Assembly (NCBI GenBank): GCA_964464895.1 | Contig: CAYXGY010000009.1 | Location: forward strand, 1 to 64,000 | Direction of reading: 5' to 3' | Source: Helicobacter_D sp964464895 | GTDB lineage: Bacteria > Campylobacterota > Campylobacteria > Campylobacterales > Helicobacteraceae | DNA: 64,000 nucleotides | Part shown: piece by piece, positions 52,678 to 61,761 of the stretch | Layout: each line of letters starts with the position of its first letter | Position numbering within the stretch: position 1 is the first letter of the stretch | Position numbers and translations under genes: made by a program | The notes under the pieces: generated by a model | What the model saw: the letters and a program-made list of their open reading frames with translations, nothing else | The model's database searches: none | Told to the model about the DNA's origin: nothing

Positions 52678-54038
52678 TCTTGCTCCTTGAAATATCCTTG
52701 CAAATGCTCTTTGGCAAACTCTAGGATTTCAACCTCTTCTAGCAAATGCTTATCATATTTCACCACCACCACTTGCTCACTCTCATTAATATACCATTCC
52801 AACACTCCGCGCAATTCTCCTAAGACTTCCAAAGTCTCTTGTGTGATTCCGTCCTTTAATGGCAAATAAAGGTTTTTTTGGAAAGTCGGATTTGCCAAAA
52901 GTCCAAGTAGCAGAATCCATAAAAAAGACGCAATCACAACAAACATCGTAATAGAAAGCATACTAAAAAAGGTATAAAAATGCCCTCCAAGCAATGCGCC
53001 AAAGAACGAACCCAAATAGCCAAAGGAAGTGAAAATTCCCATTGCGCTGCCCTTTTGGTGTGCTTTACAATAACGGCTCGCAAGACTTTGCATAATGGGT
53101 TCATGCACAGAAAAACCCACAAAAAATACCAAAACCCCGATAATAAACACCGCTTGAGATTGGCTTAACATTAGCAAATAAGCTAACACAAAAAACAAGA
53201 TTCCAGCAATCATTACGCTTTTGAATTTTCCCTTTTTCTCTGCCAAAATTGCGGCAGGTGCCATCGCAAAGAATCCCAATAAAGAAGCGGGAATATAGAC
53301 TTGCCATAAGTCCTCTTTAGGCATTTCAAACCCCTTGACAAGCGCAATGGGAATGATGAGAAATGCCAAAGTCATAAAGCCTTTTTGCAAGAAATTTGTT
53401 AGATTCATAATTTGCAAGTTTTTATTCTTTAAAATCGCGCTATATTCTCCACTTTTATGCGAAAAGCTATAAGTAACTTTCGGGGCGTTTGGCACAGCAA
53501 TCCACAGAATCACAAGTCCTAAAACCGCCAAAGCACAGGTAATCCAAAAGAGGCTTGGCACACCAAAATTTGCCGCCAAGATTGGACCTAAAATCAGAGC
53601 GAAAGTAAAACTTAGCGAAATCGTCCCCCCCATGAGTGCCATTGCTTTCGTGCGATTCTCCTCACGTACCAAATCCGCTATCATTGCGCTAATGACACCA
53701 CCCACAGCCCCTGCTCCTTGCATAAGCCTGCCTAAAATTAACCCATAAATATCCACACTTAGAGCACAGACAAGCGAACCTAGAGCAAATACAATCAGCC
53801 CGATTGCAATCATACTTTTGCGCCCAAATTTATCACTCAAAAATCCAAAGGGAATCTGAAATAACACTTGCGTGAGCGCATATCCTCCCATTGCGATTCC
53901 GATAAGAATCGGGCTTGCCCCCTCAAGAAAAAGTGCGTAAAGCGATAAAACCGGCATCACAATAAACAAACCAAAAAACCTGGAAGCGAGAATGAGACTT
54001 AGAGGCAGACTTCGCTTGAGGAGGGATTCTTTTGCCAT
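52674..54038 (-). CDS. MFS transporter with C-terminal soluble tail
   Basis: A 454-aa major facilitator with 12 membrane segments and the motif 'GFLSDKFGRKSM' after helix 2, typical of drug exporters. 'GRLMQGAGAVGGVISAMIAD' is a helix 4-5 signature. About 70 residues after the last helix form a soluble tail ('LGELRGVLEWYINESEQV') that is longer than in most members and resembles a small regulatory domain. First gene of the coupled chain. Confidence 0.87.
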   Translation of the reverse strand: MAKESLLKRSLPLSLILASRFFGLFIVMPVLSLYALFLEGASPILIGIAMGGYALTQVLFQIPFGFLSDKFGRKSMIAIGLIVFALGSLVCALSVDIYGLILGRLMQGAGAVGGVISAMIADLVREENRTKAMALMGGTISLSFTFALILGPILAANFGVPSLFWITCALAVLGLVILWIAVPNAPKVTYSFSHKSGEYSAILKNKNLQIMNLTNFLQKGFMTLAFLIIPIALVKGFEMPKEDLWQVYIPASLLGFFAMAPAAILAEKKGKFKSVMIAGILFFVLAYLLMLSQSQAVFIIGVLVFFVGFSVHEPIMQSLASRYCKAHQKGSAMGIFTSFGYLGSFFGALLGGHFYTFFSMLSITMFVVIASFLWILLLGLLANPTFQKNLYLPLKDGITQETLEVLGELRGVLEWYINESEQVVVVKYDKHLLEEVEILEFAKEHLQGYFKEQE

Positions 54039-54106
54039 TTCATATCCTTATGCTAAAATTCCAAAACAAAAGGAAAATTTTACCCAAAAATAAATAAAGG
54101 CAAGTT

Positions 54107-54724
54107 ATGCGCTTAATCTTAGCAACCTCAAATCAAGACAAAATCAAAGAAATCCGACAAATTTATGCTTCATTTTCACAAGATTTTGGAGCAGAGATTC
54201 TTTCTTGGGATACATTGATAACACCCTTTGAGATTATAGAGGACGGCACGAGTTTCCAAGAAAACGCACAGATTAAATCCAAAGCCGTTTTTAATGCGCT
54301 TAAAGCTCAAGGAATCTTGGGGGCAAAAGACGTTGTCCTATCTGATGATAGCGGAATCTGTGTTGAGAGACTTGGGGGCAAACCCGGAATCCATAGCGCG
54401 CGTTATAGTGGAGGCAATGCACAAGAGAATCTCCGCTTGCTCGCAAGTCAAATTGCAGCCCTTGAGGGCGGAATCTCTAAGGCACATTACTGCGCGTGCA
54501 TTGGCATTAGTTCCTATGTCGGTGATTACAACGCACACGGATTTATGTATGGGCAAGTGATTGCAGAGTGTCGCGGAGAAAATGGTTTTGGCTACGACCC
54601 GATTTTCATTCCTCAAGGATTTGACAAAACCCTAGCCGAGTTAAGCGCAGAGATAAAAAATTCCATTTCTCACCGCAGAATCGCGCTAGAGAATGCGCGG
54701 TATCTGTTGTGTGCTTTGCTTTAG
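54107..54724 (+). CDS. rdgB: XTP/dITP pyrophosphatase (RdgB/HAM1)
   Basis: A 205-aa house-cleaning enzyme hydrolysing ITP and XTP. 'LATSNQDKIKEIRQIY', 'LSDDSGICVERLGGKPG' and 'GENGFGYDPIFIP' are all conserved. It is divergent from the MFS gene. Confidence 0.95.
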   Translation: MRLILATSNQDKIKEIRQIYASFSQDFGAEILSWDTLITPFEIIEDGTSFQENAQIKSKAVFNALKAQGILGAKDVVLSDDSGICVERLGGKPGIHSARYSGGNAQENLRLLASQIAALEGGISKAHYCACIGISSYVGDYNAHGFMYGQVIAECRGENGFGYDPIFIPQGFDKTLAELSAEIKNSISHRRIALENARYLLCALL

Positions 54725-54804
54725 TCTGGCATTACAGGGCAAGTTTGAGAAATATTGATTTTCTGTCATTGCGAGAATGCGAGCATTTGTGACGTGCGTA
54801 TGAA

Positions 54805-54821
54805 ACACTCACGCAGAGTGC
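54805..54821. repeat. 17-bp repeat, copy 1
   Basis: ACACTCACGCAGAGTGC has GCACTC/GAGTGT arms and recurs at 55048-55064 within the signal-peptide codons of the next gene. The surrounding stretch 54725-54857 also holds a short TCATTGCGAGAATGCGAG hairpin and no gene. Confidence 0.7.
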
Positions 54822-54857
54822 AAATAGAATCACAAAAACGAAACCAAAAGCAGCCCA

Positions 54858-55097
54858 TTACCTACTATTTAAACATTTATTCATACACAAATTGTATCGT
54901 GCTTGCGCTGTTGAGGCTTCCTTGCAATTCCTAGCATCAAACTCAGCATTTCCGCTATTTCATTCACATTCTCTAAGCTTATATTCATAACCTGTCTCAC
55001 TATTACATTTTTTATGACAATCATCAAAATCACGATTTGCACTCGCAACACTCACGCAGAGTGCCAAACTTAAAGCTACAAAAACTGCCTTTCTCAT
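54858..55097 (-). pseudogene. Small secreted Cys-rich protein gene with in-frame TGA
   Basis: An 80-codon frame behind AAGGAGAAA. It encodes a signal peptide ('AVFVALSLALCVSVASA') and then 'CHKKC'. A TGA at 54960-54962 comes after 'LRECE', and the same frame continues 'NSGNAEFDARNCKEAS' and 'CMNKC' to TAA at 54858. The second CxxxC half mirrors the first, so the full frame once encoded one protein. As it stands a 45-aa product is made unless the TGA is read through. Confidence 0.6.
55048..55064. repeat. 17-bp repeat, copy 2
   Basis: Identical to 54805-54821, here inside the signal-peptide coding region of the small Cys-rich protein. Confidence 0.7.
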
Positions 55098-55114
55098 TTT
55101 TTTCTCCTTATAAT

Positions 55115-55922
55115 TTAGATAGTCATTCCAACCCCCCTTAATAAGTGGGGTGGAATCTCTTTTGGCTTGGGAGAATATTTCGTCTTATAAGCATAAAACT
55201 TCGGTTGTTCTCCTCTCCTATGCTCACCCTTTTCCCAAATCTCTAAAAACTGCTTGGCGATTCTTACGACATCATCGTTTTTGTTAAACTCTTTGTTTTC
55301 TGTTTTATCATCAAAGATTGTCTCTCTAGTGAATCTCCTCCCTAAGGTAATCTTGCAAATTGTAATAGGCAGATAATCCTTTCCTCCTTTCCAAATTGCT
55401 CTGTATTCGTTCTCATAACGAAAGCTTGGCTTTTTAAAAGTCAGTGCATATTGAATGAAATCTTTTGTGTTTTCTTCATTGTATTCTGGTGGCTCTTTAT
55501 AACGCACTTTAACACTTTGTCTTGTTCTGCCTCATCGACCCTAAAATCAATTTTCATTTCACACCACAATGAGAGTTGCCATAATGCGCCCACATCAAGT
55601 CCAAATCCGGTTCTGTTAATTCCTCTTCAAGCGAAAAACAGCAAATCTTGAATCTCTTTTTGTCTTCTCTCGTTTTTGCATTTCTTATTTTCTCTACCTC
55701 TGCTAATTGACTTTCAGAGAATATAAACCTCCCCTCGTCCATATCATTGAGACTATTAAAGCTCGCTCCATAAAGCTGACAATTCTCTAAAATATCCAAA
55801 AAGTAAGAATTTAGTTTGTAGGTTGCACATTCTTTGAGGAAATGGATTAGATTGCCATCATAGTCTAACCCTCTAAATTTGCAAAAAATCTTTTGATTGT
55901 TTTCTTGATTTAACATATTCAT
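55115..55922 (-). pseudogene. DUF2971-family gene with two frameshifts
   Basis: The first frame (55554-55922) encodes 'MWAHYGNSHCGVK' and stops. The sense continues in another frame as 'KIDFRVDEAEQDKVLK', then in a third (55115-55507) as 'VRYKEPPEYNEENTKDF' and 'PSFRYENEYRAIWKGG', the usual DUF2971 C-terminal block. The first shift coincides with a TGAAATGAAA duplication, the second with loss of one A. The product should be non-functional. DUF2971 function is unknown. AAGGAG precedes the first ATG. Confidence 0.65.
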
Positions 55923-55964
55923 TTGCTCCTTAAATTTTATTTTTATTAATATAAGAAAATGATA

Positions 55965-55976
55965 CCCCCCCCCCCT
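55965..55976 (-). repeat. Intergenic poly-G/C(12) tract
   Basis: Twelve C on the plus strand (G on the minus strand), 43 bp before the DUF2971 gene and just upstream of TATCAT and TATATT hexamers. It could alter promoter spacing. Confidence 0.75.
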
Positions 55977-56203
55977 TATAATTTGCTTAAATTAACTTGA
56001 ATTAAAAATGGCTTGAGATTAGTTATTTGCGTTGGTGAGATTTCGTTTGTAGAGTGGTGGCAATCTATCAATTGAGAATCCTGCAATGGAATATTTGGTT
56101 GATTCAGATGATTATTTCGGGGTAAGCCCTCTCAATGACAGAAAAAGGCGCAATGATGCAGCAAAAAGCTGCCATTGCGAGATTCTATGGAATCGTAAGA
56201 ATC

Positions 56204-58309
56204 TTAACTCTCTTTTAGCATTCGTCTTGCAAGTTTTTTTGCCTTGACTTCTTCCGCCTCGCGTTTAAGTGAAGCATAAAGCGTGTTAGTGTGGTCCTCT
56301 AGCATTTTTTGACTATTGGTTGGCTTTTCACCCTCTTTTGGTGCTAGCTTAATGTATTCTCCATTACTTTGGAGTTCGTGTGCTTTCGCATTGTCTTCGC
56401 TTTGAATCTTAATGATTCCGAAGAGTTTATCTGCCAAATTGTCCTCAAAAACAGGTGTCATAAGCTCTACGCGTCTTTCTAAGTTTCTAGGCATTAAGTC
56501 TGCGCTTGCAAAATAAATCTGCACTTTAGCGTGTTTGAAGTAGTAAATTCTCGCGTGTTCTAGGTATTTACCCACGATAGAAATCACGCGGATATTTTCA
56601 CTCACACCTTTCACGCCGGGTCTTAGGCAACAAATTCCACGCACGATTAAATCTATTTTTACACCCGCAGCAGACGCTTTATAGAGTGCCAAAATCACAT
56701 CGGTATCTACAACAGAATTTGCCTTTAAAATAATGCGTCCTTCTTTGCCTGCTTTGGTTTCGTTTTCTATTAATTCCAAAATCTTTGGCTTGATTTGCAA
56801 AGGTGCGGCGAGCAAAGAATTAAGCTTGGATTTGTGAGAGAATCCTGAAAGATTATGGAAAAACTTCGTCGCATCTTGCGTAAATTCTCGCTTGGAAGTC
56901 ATATAGCTAATATCAGTATAAATCTTTGCCGTGCTTGGGTTATAGTTCCCTGTGCTTAAATGCACATATTCGCGCAATTCGCGTCCAATGCTTTTAATCA
57001 CAAGGGCGATTTTTGCATGTACTTTAAGTCCGGGCACTCCATAAATCACATGCGCCCCTGCAGATTCTAATGCACGTGCCCAATGCAAGTTGTTTTCCTC
57101 ATCAAAACGCGCTTTAAGCTCTACTAATGCGGTAACCTGCTTGCCATTCTCTGCCGCCTCAATCAACGCCTTAACAATTGGGGAATTTTTCCCTACGCGG
57201 TAGAGTGTCATTCGGATAGAAAAGACATCGGGGTCTTTTGCCGCACTTTGGATAAAATTAACCACAGGGTCAAAACTCTCATAAGGTTGAAATGAAAGAA
57301 TATCTTGAGAATCCAAAACCGAAAAAATATTCGCATTGGAATCTAGCGGTGGTAGCATTTTGGAAGTGTAGCTTGGGAAAGTCAATTTAGCAAAATTCTT
57401 ATTGCCCACAATTTCCCAAAGAATATTAGAATTCATCGGTGCTTCACATTCATAAATGTCTTCAGGAGTTACCTTGATATATTGCTCTACAAAATTTTTA
57501 AGCTCTAAATCCTCTGTTTTTTTGATTTCTAAGCGGATAATTTCACCTTTGCGGCGAGATTTCAATCCCTCCGTCATCAATGCCATAAAGTCATCGCCCT
57601 CTTCTTCTTCAATCTCCATATCTGCATTTCTTGTAACTCTAAACGAAGTCCAACTTAATACCTTGAATCCCGGGAAGAGCTCGTTTGTAAATTCTGCCAC
57701 AATAGAATCTGTATGGAAATAAGTATCACCCAAACGCACGAATCCCGGTAACATACGAGAAATACGCGTCATACCAAACTTAATCTCACTTGGATTATCA
57801 AGGCTTTGAAGTTTCAATGCCAAAACATAACTAAGATTATTCAAATGTGGAAAAGGGTGCGTAGCATCTACGGCAATCGGCACAACAATCGGATAAAGAT
57901 GATTGACAAAATATTCTTGCAATTCCTTTTTCTGATTCTTATCCGCTTCGCTGTAAGTCTTGATACATAGCCCAAGCTTACTTAATTCCTCTTTGATTCC
58001 AAAATAACACGCTTCTAATCTCTGCTTTTCTAACTTCAGATAGCTACGAATCTCATCTAATTGTTCTTTGGGCGTTAATCTATCGGGACCGCTTTCTGTA
58101 ATGCGTGCGCTATAAAGTCGTTTCAAGCCTGCCACACGCACCATATAAAATTCATCTAAATTTGTACCATAAATCGCAATAAACTTTAAACGTTCCAAAA
58201 GTGGATTATTAGAATCTTGCGCTTCGCTCAATACGCGTGTATTGAAGCGCAACCAAGACAACTCACGATTAATAAAATTCGCTGGCTTATTAAAAGTATT
58301 TTGCGCCAT
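56204..58309 (-). CDS. ppk: Polyphosphate kinase
   Basis: A 701-aa PPK1 that polymerises ATP phosphate into polyphosphate. Active-site histidines are H431 ('LKVHAKIAL') and H585 ('YLEHARIYYF'), and 'INRELSWLRFNTRVL' is the N-terminal signature. The ATG at 58309 has AAAGGAG at good spacing, whereas a GTG at 58315 abuts it. Normal length. Polyphosphate aids stress survival and motility in related species. Confidence 0.95.
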   Translation of the reverse strand: MAQNTFNKPANFINRELSWLRFNTRVLSEAQDSNNPLLERLKFIAIYGTNLDEFYMVRVAGLKRLYSARITESGPDRLTPKEQLDEIRSYLKLEKQRLEACYFGIKEELSKLGLCIKTYSEADKNQKKELQEYFVNHLYPIVVPIAVDATHPFPHLNNLSYVLALKLQSLDNPSEIKFGMTRISRMLPGFVRLGDTYFHTDSIVAEFTNELFPGFKVLSWTSFRVTRNADMEIEEEEGDDFMALMTEGLKSRRKGEIIRLEIKKTEDLELKNFVEQYIKVTPEDIYECEAPMNSNILWEIVGNKNFAKLTFPSYTSKMLPPLDSNANIFSVLDSQDILSFQPYESFDPVVNFIQSAAKDPDVFSIRMTLYRVGKNSPIVKALIEAAENGKQVTALVELKARFDEENNLHWARALESAGAHVIYGVPGLKVHAKIALVIKSIGRELREYVHLSTGNYNPSTAKIYTDISYMTSKREFTQDATKFFHNLSGFSHKSKLNSLLAAPLQIKPKILELIENETKAGKEGRIILKANSVVDTDVILALYKASAAGVKIDLIVRGICCLRPGVKGVSENIRVISIVGKYLEHARIYYFKHAKVQIYFASADLMPRNLERRVELMTPVFEDNLADKLFGIIKIQSEDNAKAHELQSNGEYIKLAPKEGEKPTNSQKMLEDHTNTLYASLKREAEEVKAKKLARRMLKES

Positions 58310-58443
58310 TTTCACTCCTTTTGCTCAAATTTTACTCTTATTATAGTGGAAATCGCATAAAACTTGCCTTGAAAAATGCGCGATTCTAAGCTTTAAGTTG
58401 TAATTTTGTATCATTTGTATTAAATTTATCTTGGGAAATTGAT

Positions 58444-59436
58444 ATGGAAAAACTTAATTATAAGGATTCTGGCGTAGATATTGTTGAGGGGAATGCGCTC
58501 GTTGAAAATCTCAAAGGACTTGTCAAGCAAACCTTTAGTCCTAATGTCTTGGGGGGAATCGGCTCTTTTAGTGGGGCATTTTTACTGCCAAGTGGCTATC
58601 AAGAGCCTGTTTTATTGGCAGCAACTGATGGCGTGGGAACGAAACTAAAACTAGCCATTGAAAGCGGAATCCTTAATAGTGTGGGGATTGATTTAGTCGC
58701 AATGTGTGTGAATGATTTGATTTGTAATTTTGCAACACCCTTGTTTTTTTTGGATTATTATGCCACAGGCAAGCTCAACAAAGATTCCGCACTAGAAGTC
58801 ATAAGCGGAATCACACAAGGGTGTTTGGAAGCAGAATGCGCACTCATTGGCGGAGAGAGTGCCGAAATGCCCGGAATGTATCAAGCAAAAGATTTTGATT
58901 TGGCAGGCTTTGCTGTTGGGATTGCCGAGCGCGCAATGGTGCAAAGAGAATCGCAAATCAAAGCGGGCGACATACTGATTGCCCTACCAAGTAGCGGGAT
59001 TCACTCTAATGGCTATTCTCTAGTACGTAAAATTCTCTCTCAACACAAAATCGCACTAGATTCTATGTTTGAAGGCAAGCCCTTGATTGAAACACTCTTA
59101 ACGCCAACAAAAATTTATGTCAAAATCTTTAAAAAACTCCAACACAAAATCAAAGCCCTTGCACATATCACAGGTGGAGGATTGATTGAAAACTTACCCC
59201 GTGCCTTGCCACAAAATGTCAGTGCTAACCTCATCACAAAAAACATTCACTCCTTGCCAATTTTTGAAATGCTTTGCCAATATGTCCAAGAAGAAGACAA
59301 ATACCGAACTTTCAATATGGGTGTCGGTATGGTTCTTGTAGTAGAAAGCAGTGAAGTAGATTATATCCTCAAAGAATCTGGTGGTTATGTATTAGGTGAA
59401 TTAATATATGGAGAAAAAGAAGTAAGATTCGTTTAG
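58444..59436 (+). CDS. purM: Phosphoribosylformylglycinamidine cyclo-ligase
   Basis: A 330-aa AIR synthetase, fifth step of purine synthesis. 'GIGSFSGAFLLPSG', 'ATDGVGTKLKLAIESG', 'CVNDLICNFATPLFFLDYYA' and 'GGESAEMPGMY' are conserved. It is followed closely by the glycosyltransferase gene. Confidence 0.96.
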   Translation: MEKLNYKDSGVDIVEGNALVENLKGLVKQTFSPNVLGGIGSFSGAFLLPSGYQEPVLLAATDGVGTKLKLAIESGILNSVGIDLVAMCVNDLICNFATPLFFLDYYATGKLNKDSALEVISGITQGCLEAECALIGGESAEMPGMYQAKDFDLAGFAVGIAERAMVQRESQIKAGDILIALPSSGIHSNGYSLVRKILSQHKIALDSMFEGKPLIETLLTPTKIYVKIFKKLQHKIKALAHITGGGLIENLPRALPQNVSANLITKNIHSLPIFEMLCQYVQEEDKYRTFNMGVGMVLVVESSEVDYILKESGGYVLGELIYGEKEVRFV

Positions 59437-59459
59437 TTTAAGTAATGGAGAGTATCTTT

Positions 59460-60491
59460 ATGAGTCGCGCGCAACACAGCAGGACACAGCAGGACACAGC
59501 AGGACAGACTTTAATTTTTCATACCGATGGCTTTGGGGATTTATTGGTTTGCTTTAAGTCTTTATATGCCCTTAAAAGCCTTTATCCTCAATATAAGCTC
59601 ATACTTTTTCATAGCGGATACTATTTAAGCGATAAAGAATTTTTAAAAAATATCTCTTTTATTGATGAAATTGTGTATTATGAAGATGATTTTTTTAATA
59701 GACTCAAGGGATACAATCCTGATATTTTTATCTCTATTCGCCGAAGCAGTAGTTTTTTCAAGAAGTTAAAAGAACTTCATCTTAAACAAGTCATTGTTTT
59801 CCCGCATTTTTATAGTGTTTTCAGAACCAATTTCACAACTCCTTTGTTTTTTCGGGGCAAAAAACATATGAGTGAGTGTGTTTTAAATCTTGTAAGACAA
59901 ATTAATAAAAACCATTACGATAGGCATTTTTCAACACTTAATTTTTCTGAAATAAGGAAATTTCTTCCATATTCTAGCGATAAAGTAGAGCCATTTTTCC
60001 AAGATTTAAAAAATTATAAAAAAATCATCGCCATTAACCCTTTTTCAAATCATAGCGAACGGACAGGCACAAATTTTTTCTTAAGCTCTTGGATAAATAT
60101 GGCTTTGGAATTCGCAAGAGAATATCCAAATTTTTGCTTTATACTACTAAATTTTGAAAAAAATCCTATGCAATTCAAGCTTGATACAAGTGCGAATCTA
60201 AAAATTTTTATCAATGATGATAGCCTTGCTTCTTTGGTTGGTATTACAAAAAGACTTGATTATCTCATTAGTATAGACACAGGAAATGTGCATTTGGCTG
60301 ATATTTTGCAGATTCCCACTTTTGTTTTTACAAGACTACTTACAGCCTATCGCTTTAGTGGAGGAAGCTATGGCGGTGAATTTGATAAACTTATGGTGAA
60401 GCCTTGCTGGCAAAAACAATACCAAAAAACATTGAAGCTTTTTACCAACAAAGTAAAGGAAAAACTAGATAAGCTAGGCTCTCTAGGATAA
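59460..60491 (+). CDS. Repeat-switched family 9 glycosyltransferase (heptosyltransferase-like)
   Basis: A 343-aa protein. The N-terminal 'TLIFHTDGFGDLLVCFKSL' and the C-terminal 'LDYLISIDTGNVHLADILQI' are typical of ADP-heptose:LPS heptosyltransferases. The ATG at 59460 has GGAGAG upstream and is preferred over 59445. Codons 6-16 consist of 3.4 copies of a 10-bp repeat that is out of step with the codons, so adding or losing one unit shifts the frame near the start. The present copy number keeps it open. It probably alters the LPS core. Confidence 0.8.
   Translation: MSRAQHSRTQQDTAGQTLIFHTDGFGDLLVCFKSLYALKSLYPQYKLILFHSGYYLSDKEFLKNISFIDEIVYYEDDFFNRLKGYNPDIFISIRRSSSFFKKLKELHLKQVIVFPHFYSVFRTNFTTPLFFRGKKHMSECVLNLVRQINKNHYDRHFSTLNFSEIRKFLPYSSDKVEPFFQDLKNYKKIIAINPFSNHSERTGTNFFLSSWINMALEFAREYPNFCFILLNFEKNPMQFKLDTSANLKIFINDDSLASLVGITKRLDYLISIDTGNVHLADILQIPTFVFTRLLTAYRFSGGSYGGEFDKLMVKPCWQKQYQKTLKLFTNKVKEKLDKLGSLG
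59474..59507 (+). repeat. 10-bp tandem repeat (ACACAGCAGG), 3.4 copies
   Basis: Units at 59474-59483, 59484-59493 and 59494-59503, plus ACAG. All are identical. The unit length is not a multiple of three, and the tract lies in the first 50 bp of a glycosyltransferase gene. Confidence 0.92.
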
Positions 60492-60555
60492 CTTTTGCAG
60501 CATTAAAAATTGCAGAAAGAATCATATATTTTATTTAATTTTAAAGATTTTACGC

Positions 60556-60561
60556 TATAAT
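60556..60561 (+). promoter_or_regulatory. -10 element of the SH3-protein gene
   Basis: TATAAT, 63 bp before the ATG, in an AT-rich gap. No clear -35 is seen. Confidence 0.45.
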
Positions 60562-60624
60562 CTTGCACTCAAACCTTATTTATGATTAAGTTTAAGGCTA
60601 TTTCAAGTGGAAAAGAATATTTGA

Positions 60625-61734
60625 ATGCTTACGAGTTTAAAGAAATTTTTAAAAGTTTATCCCTTACCAATTTTTGTACTTTTGCTTAGCTTCGTCATCT
60701 ATTATTCTGCGTTTGAAATTATACGCAAACGAGATATTCATTCCGTCGAACCCAAGACAGAAGTAGATTCTATGCTTAACGAAAGTAATCAAGTTGCAAC
60801 GAATACCATAGAGCCAATGGAATCCAATGCGACACTAATGATTCCACAAGAACCAGAAATTCCACCTATGCAAGAACCAAAAGACGAACCAACACAAACA
60901 CCAAAAATCTATCTTATTACCAATACTCCCTCTCTCAATATTCGTCAAGAGCCAAGCACTAATGCCGCAATTGTTGGCAAGCTCACACCAGCAAACCAAA
61001 CTATACTTTTAGAGGAAAAGAGTGAGTGGATTTTCATCGCCGATGCCGAAAGTGAAGAGCCATTGGGTTGGATTATGAAGAGATTTACTCAAGAAATCAC
61101 TCCTTTCGTGCAAACACAAACTACGCAAACACAACAGCCACTTGTCGCTCCTATTCCAACGACAACCCCTAAAACTTACATCACTTCTAATGTGTCTTCT
61201 CTTAATATTCGTCAAGAGCCAAATGCCAATGCTGCGATTATTGGCAAATTAACGCCCTCTCATAAAGCTGTGCTTTTGGAAGAAAAAGGAGAATGGATAC
61301 TCATTGGAACTTTTGAAGATGGCAAGGTATTAGGTTGGATACTTAAAAGTTTCAGCCACGAACTCCCACAAGAAGTTAAGATTCCAGAATCTAAAGATTC
61401 TATTCCTAACCAAGCAGAATTACAAACAGCTTTGACACCAACAGGTTTAGAATCCTCAAATAATCCAATGCAAACCCAGCAGCCTCAAACCGACGAAGCA
61501 AAACAAAATGCGCCTATTCCAGCGCAAGACGCTCCGCTCTATACCTCTAGGGTTGCTAGTCTTAACATTCGCGAGCTACCCTCTACGGATACGCCTGTCG
61601 TGGGCAAATTAACACCTAATGATTCTGTTATCATTGTAGAGACACAAGATATTTGGGTAAGAATCTTGGACGCCAACACCCCTTCCATTAAAAATGGTTG
61701 GGTTGTACGCCGCTCACTTGTTCCGCGTCAATAA
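60625..61734 (+). CDS. Membrane-anchored protein with three SH3b repeats
   Basis: A 369-aa protein with one N-terminal membrane helix (about 12-33) and three bacterial SH3 domains near 90-150, 185-245 and 310-368. Each opens with 'SLNIR' and 'VGKLTP' or 'IGKLTP' phrases. Pro/Gln/Thr-rich linkers join them. SH3b domains usually bind peptidoglycan, so a periplasmic wall-binding role is likely. Its place before aroE matches H. pylori order. Confidence 0.85.
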   Translation: MLTSLKKFLKVYPLPIFVLLLSFVIYYSAFEIIRKRDIHSVEPKTEVDSMLNESNQVATNTIEPMESNATLMIPQEPEIPPMQEPKDEPTQTPKIYLITNTPSLNIRQEPSTNAAIVGKLTPANQTILLEEKSEWIFIADAESEEPLGWIMKRFTQEITPFVQTQTTQTQQPLVAPIPTTTPKTYITSNVSSLNIRQEPNANAAIIGKLTPSHKAVLLEEKGEWILIGTFEDGKVLGWILKSFSHELPQEVKIPESKDSIPNQAELQTALTPTGLESSNNPMQTQQPQTDEAKQNAPIPAQDAPLYTSRVASLNIRELPSTDTPVVGKLTPNDSVIIVETQDIWVRILDANTPSIKNGWVVRRSLVPRQ

Positions 61735-61761
61735 GTAGCAGACTTAAAGTAAAGAAATCCT

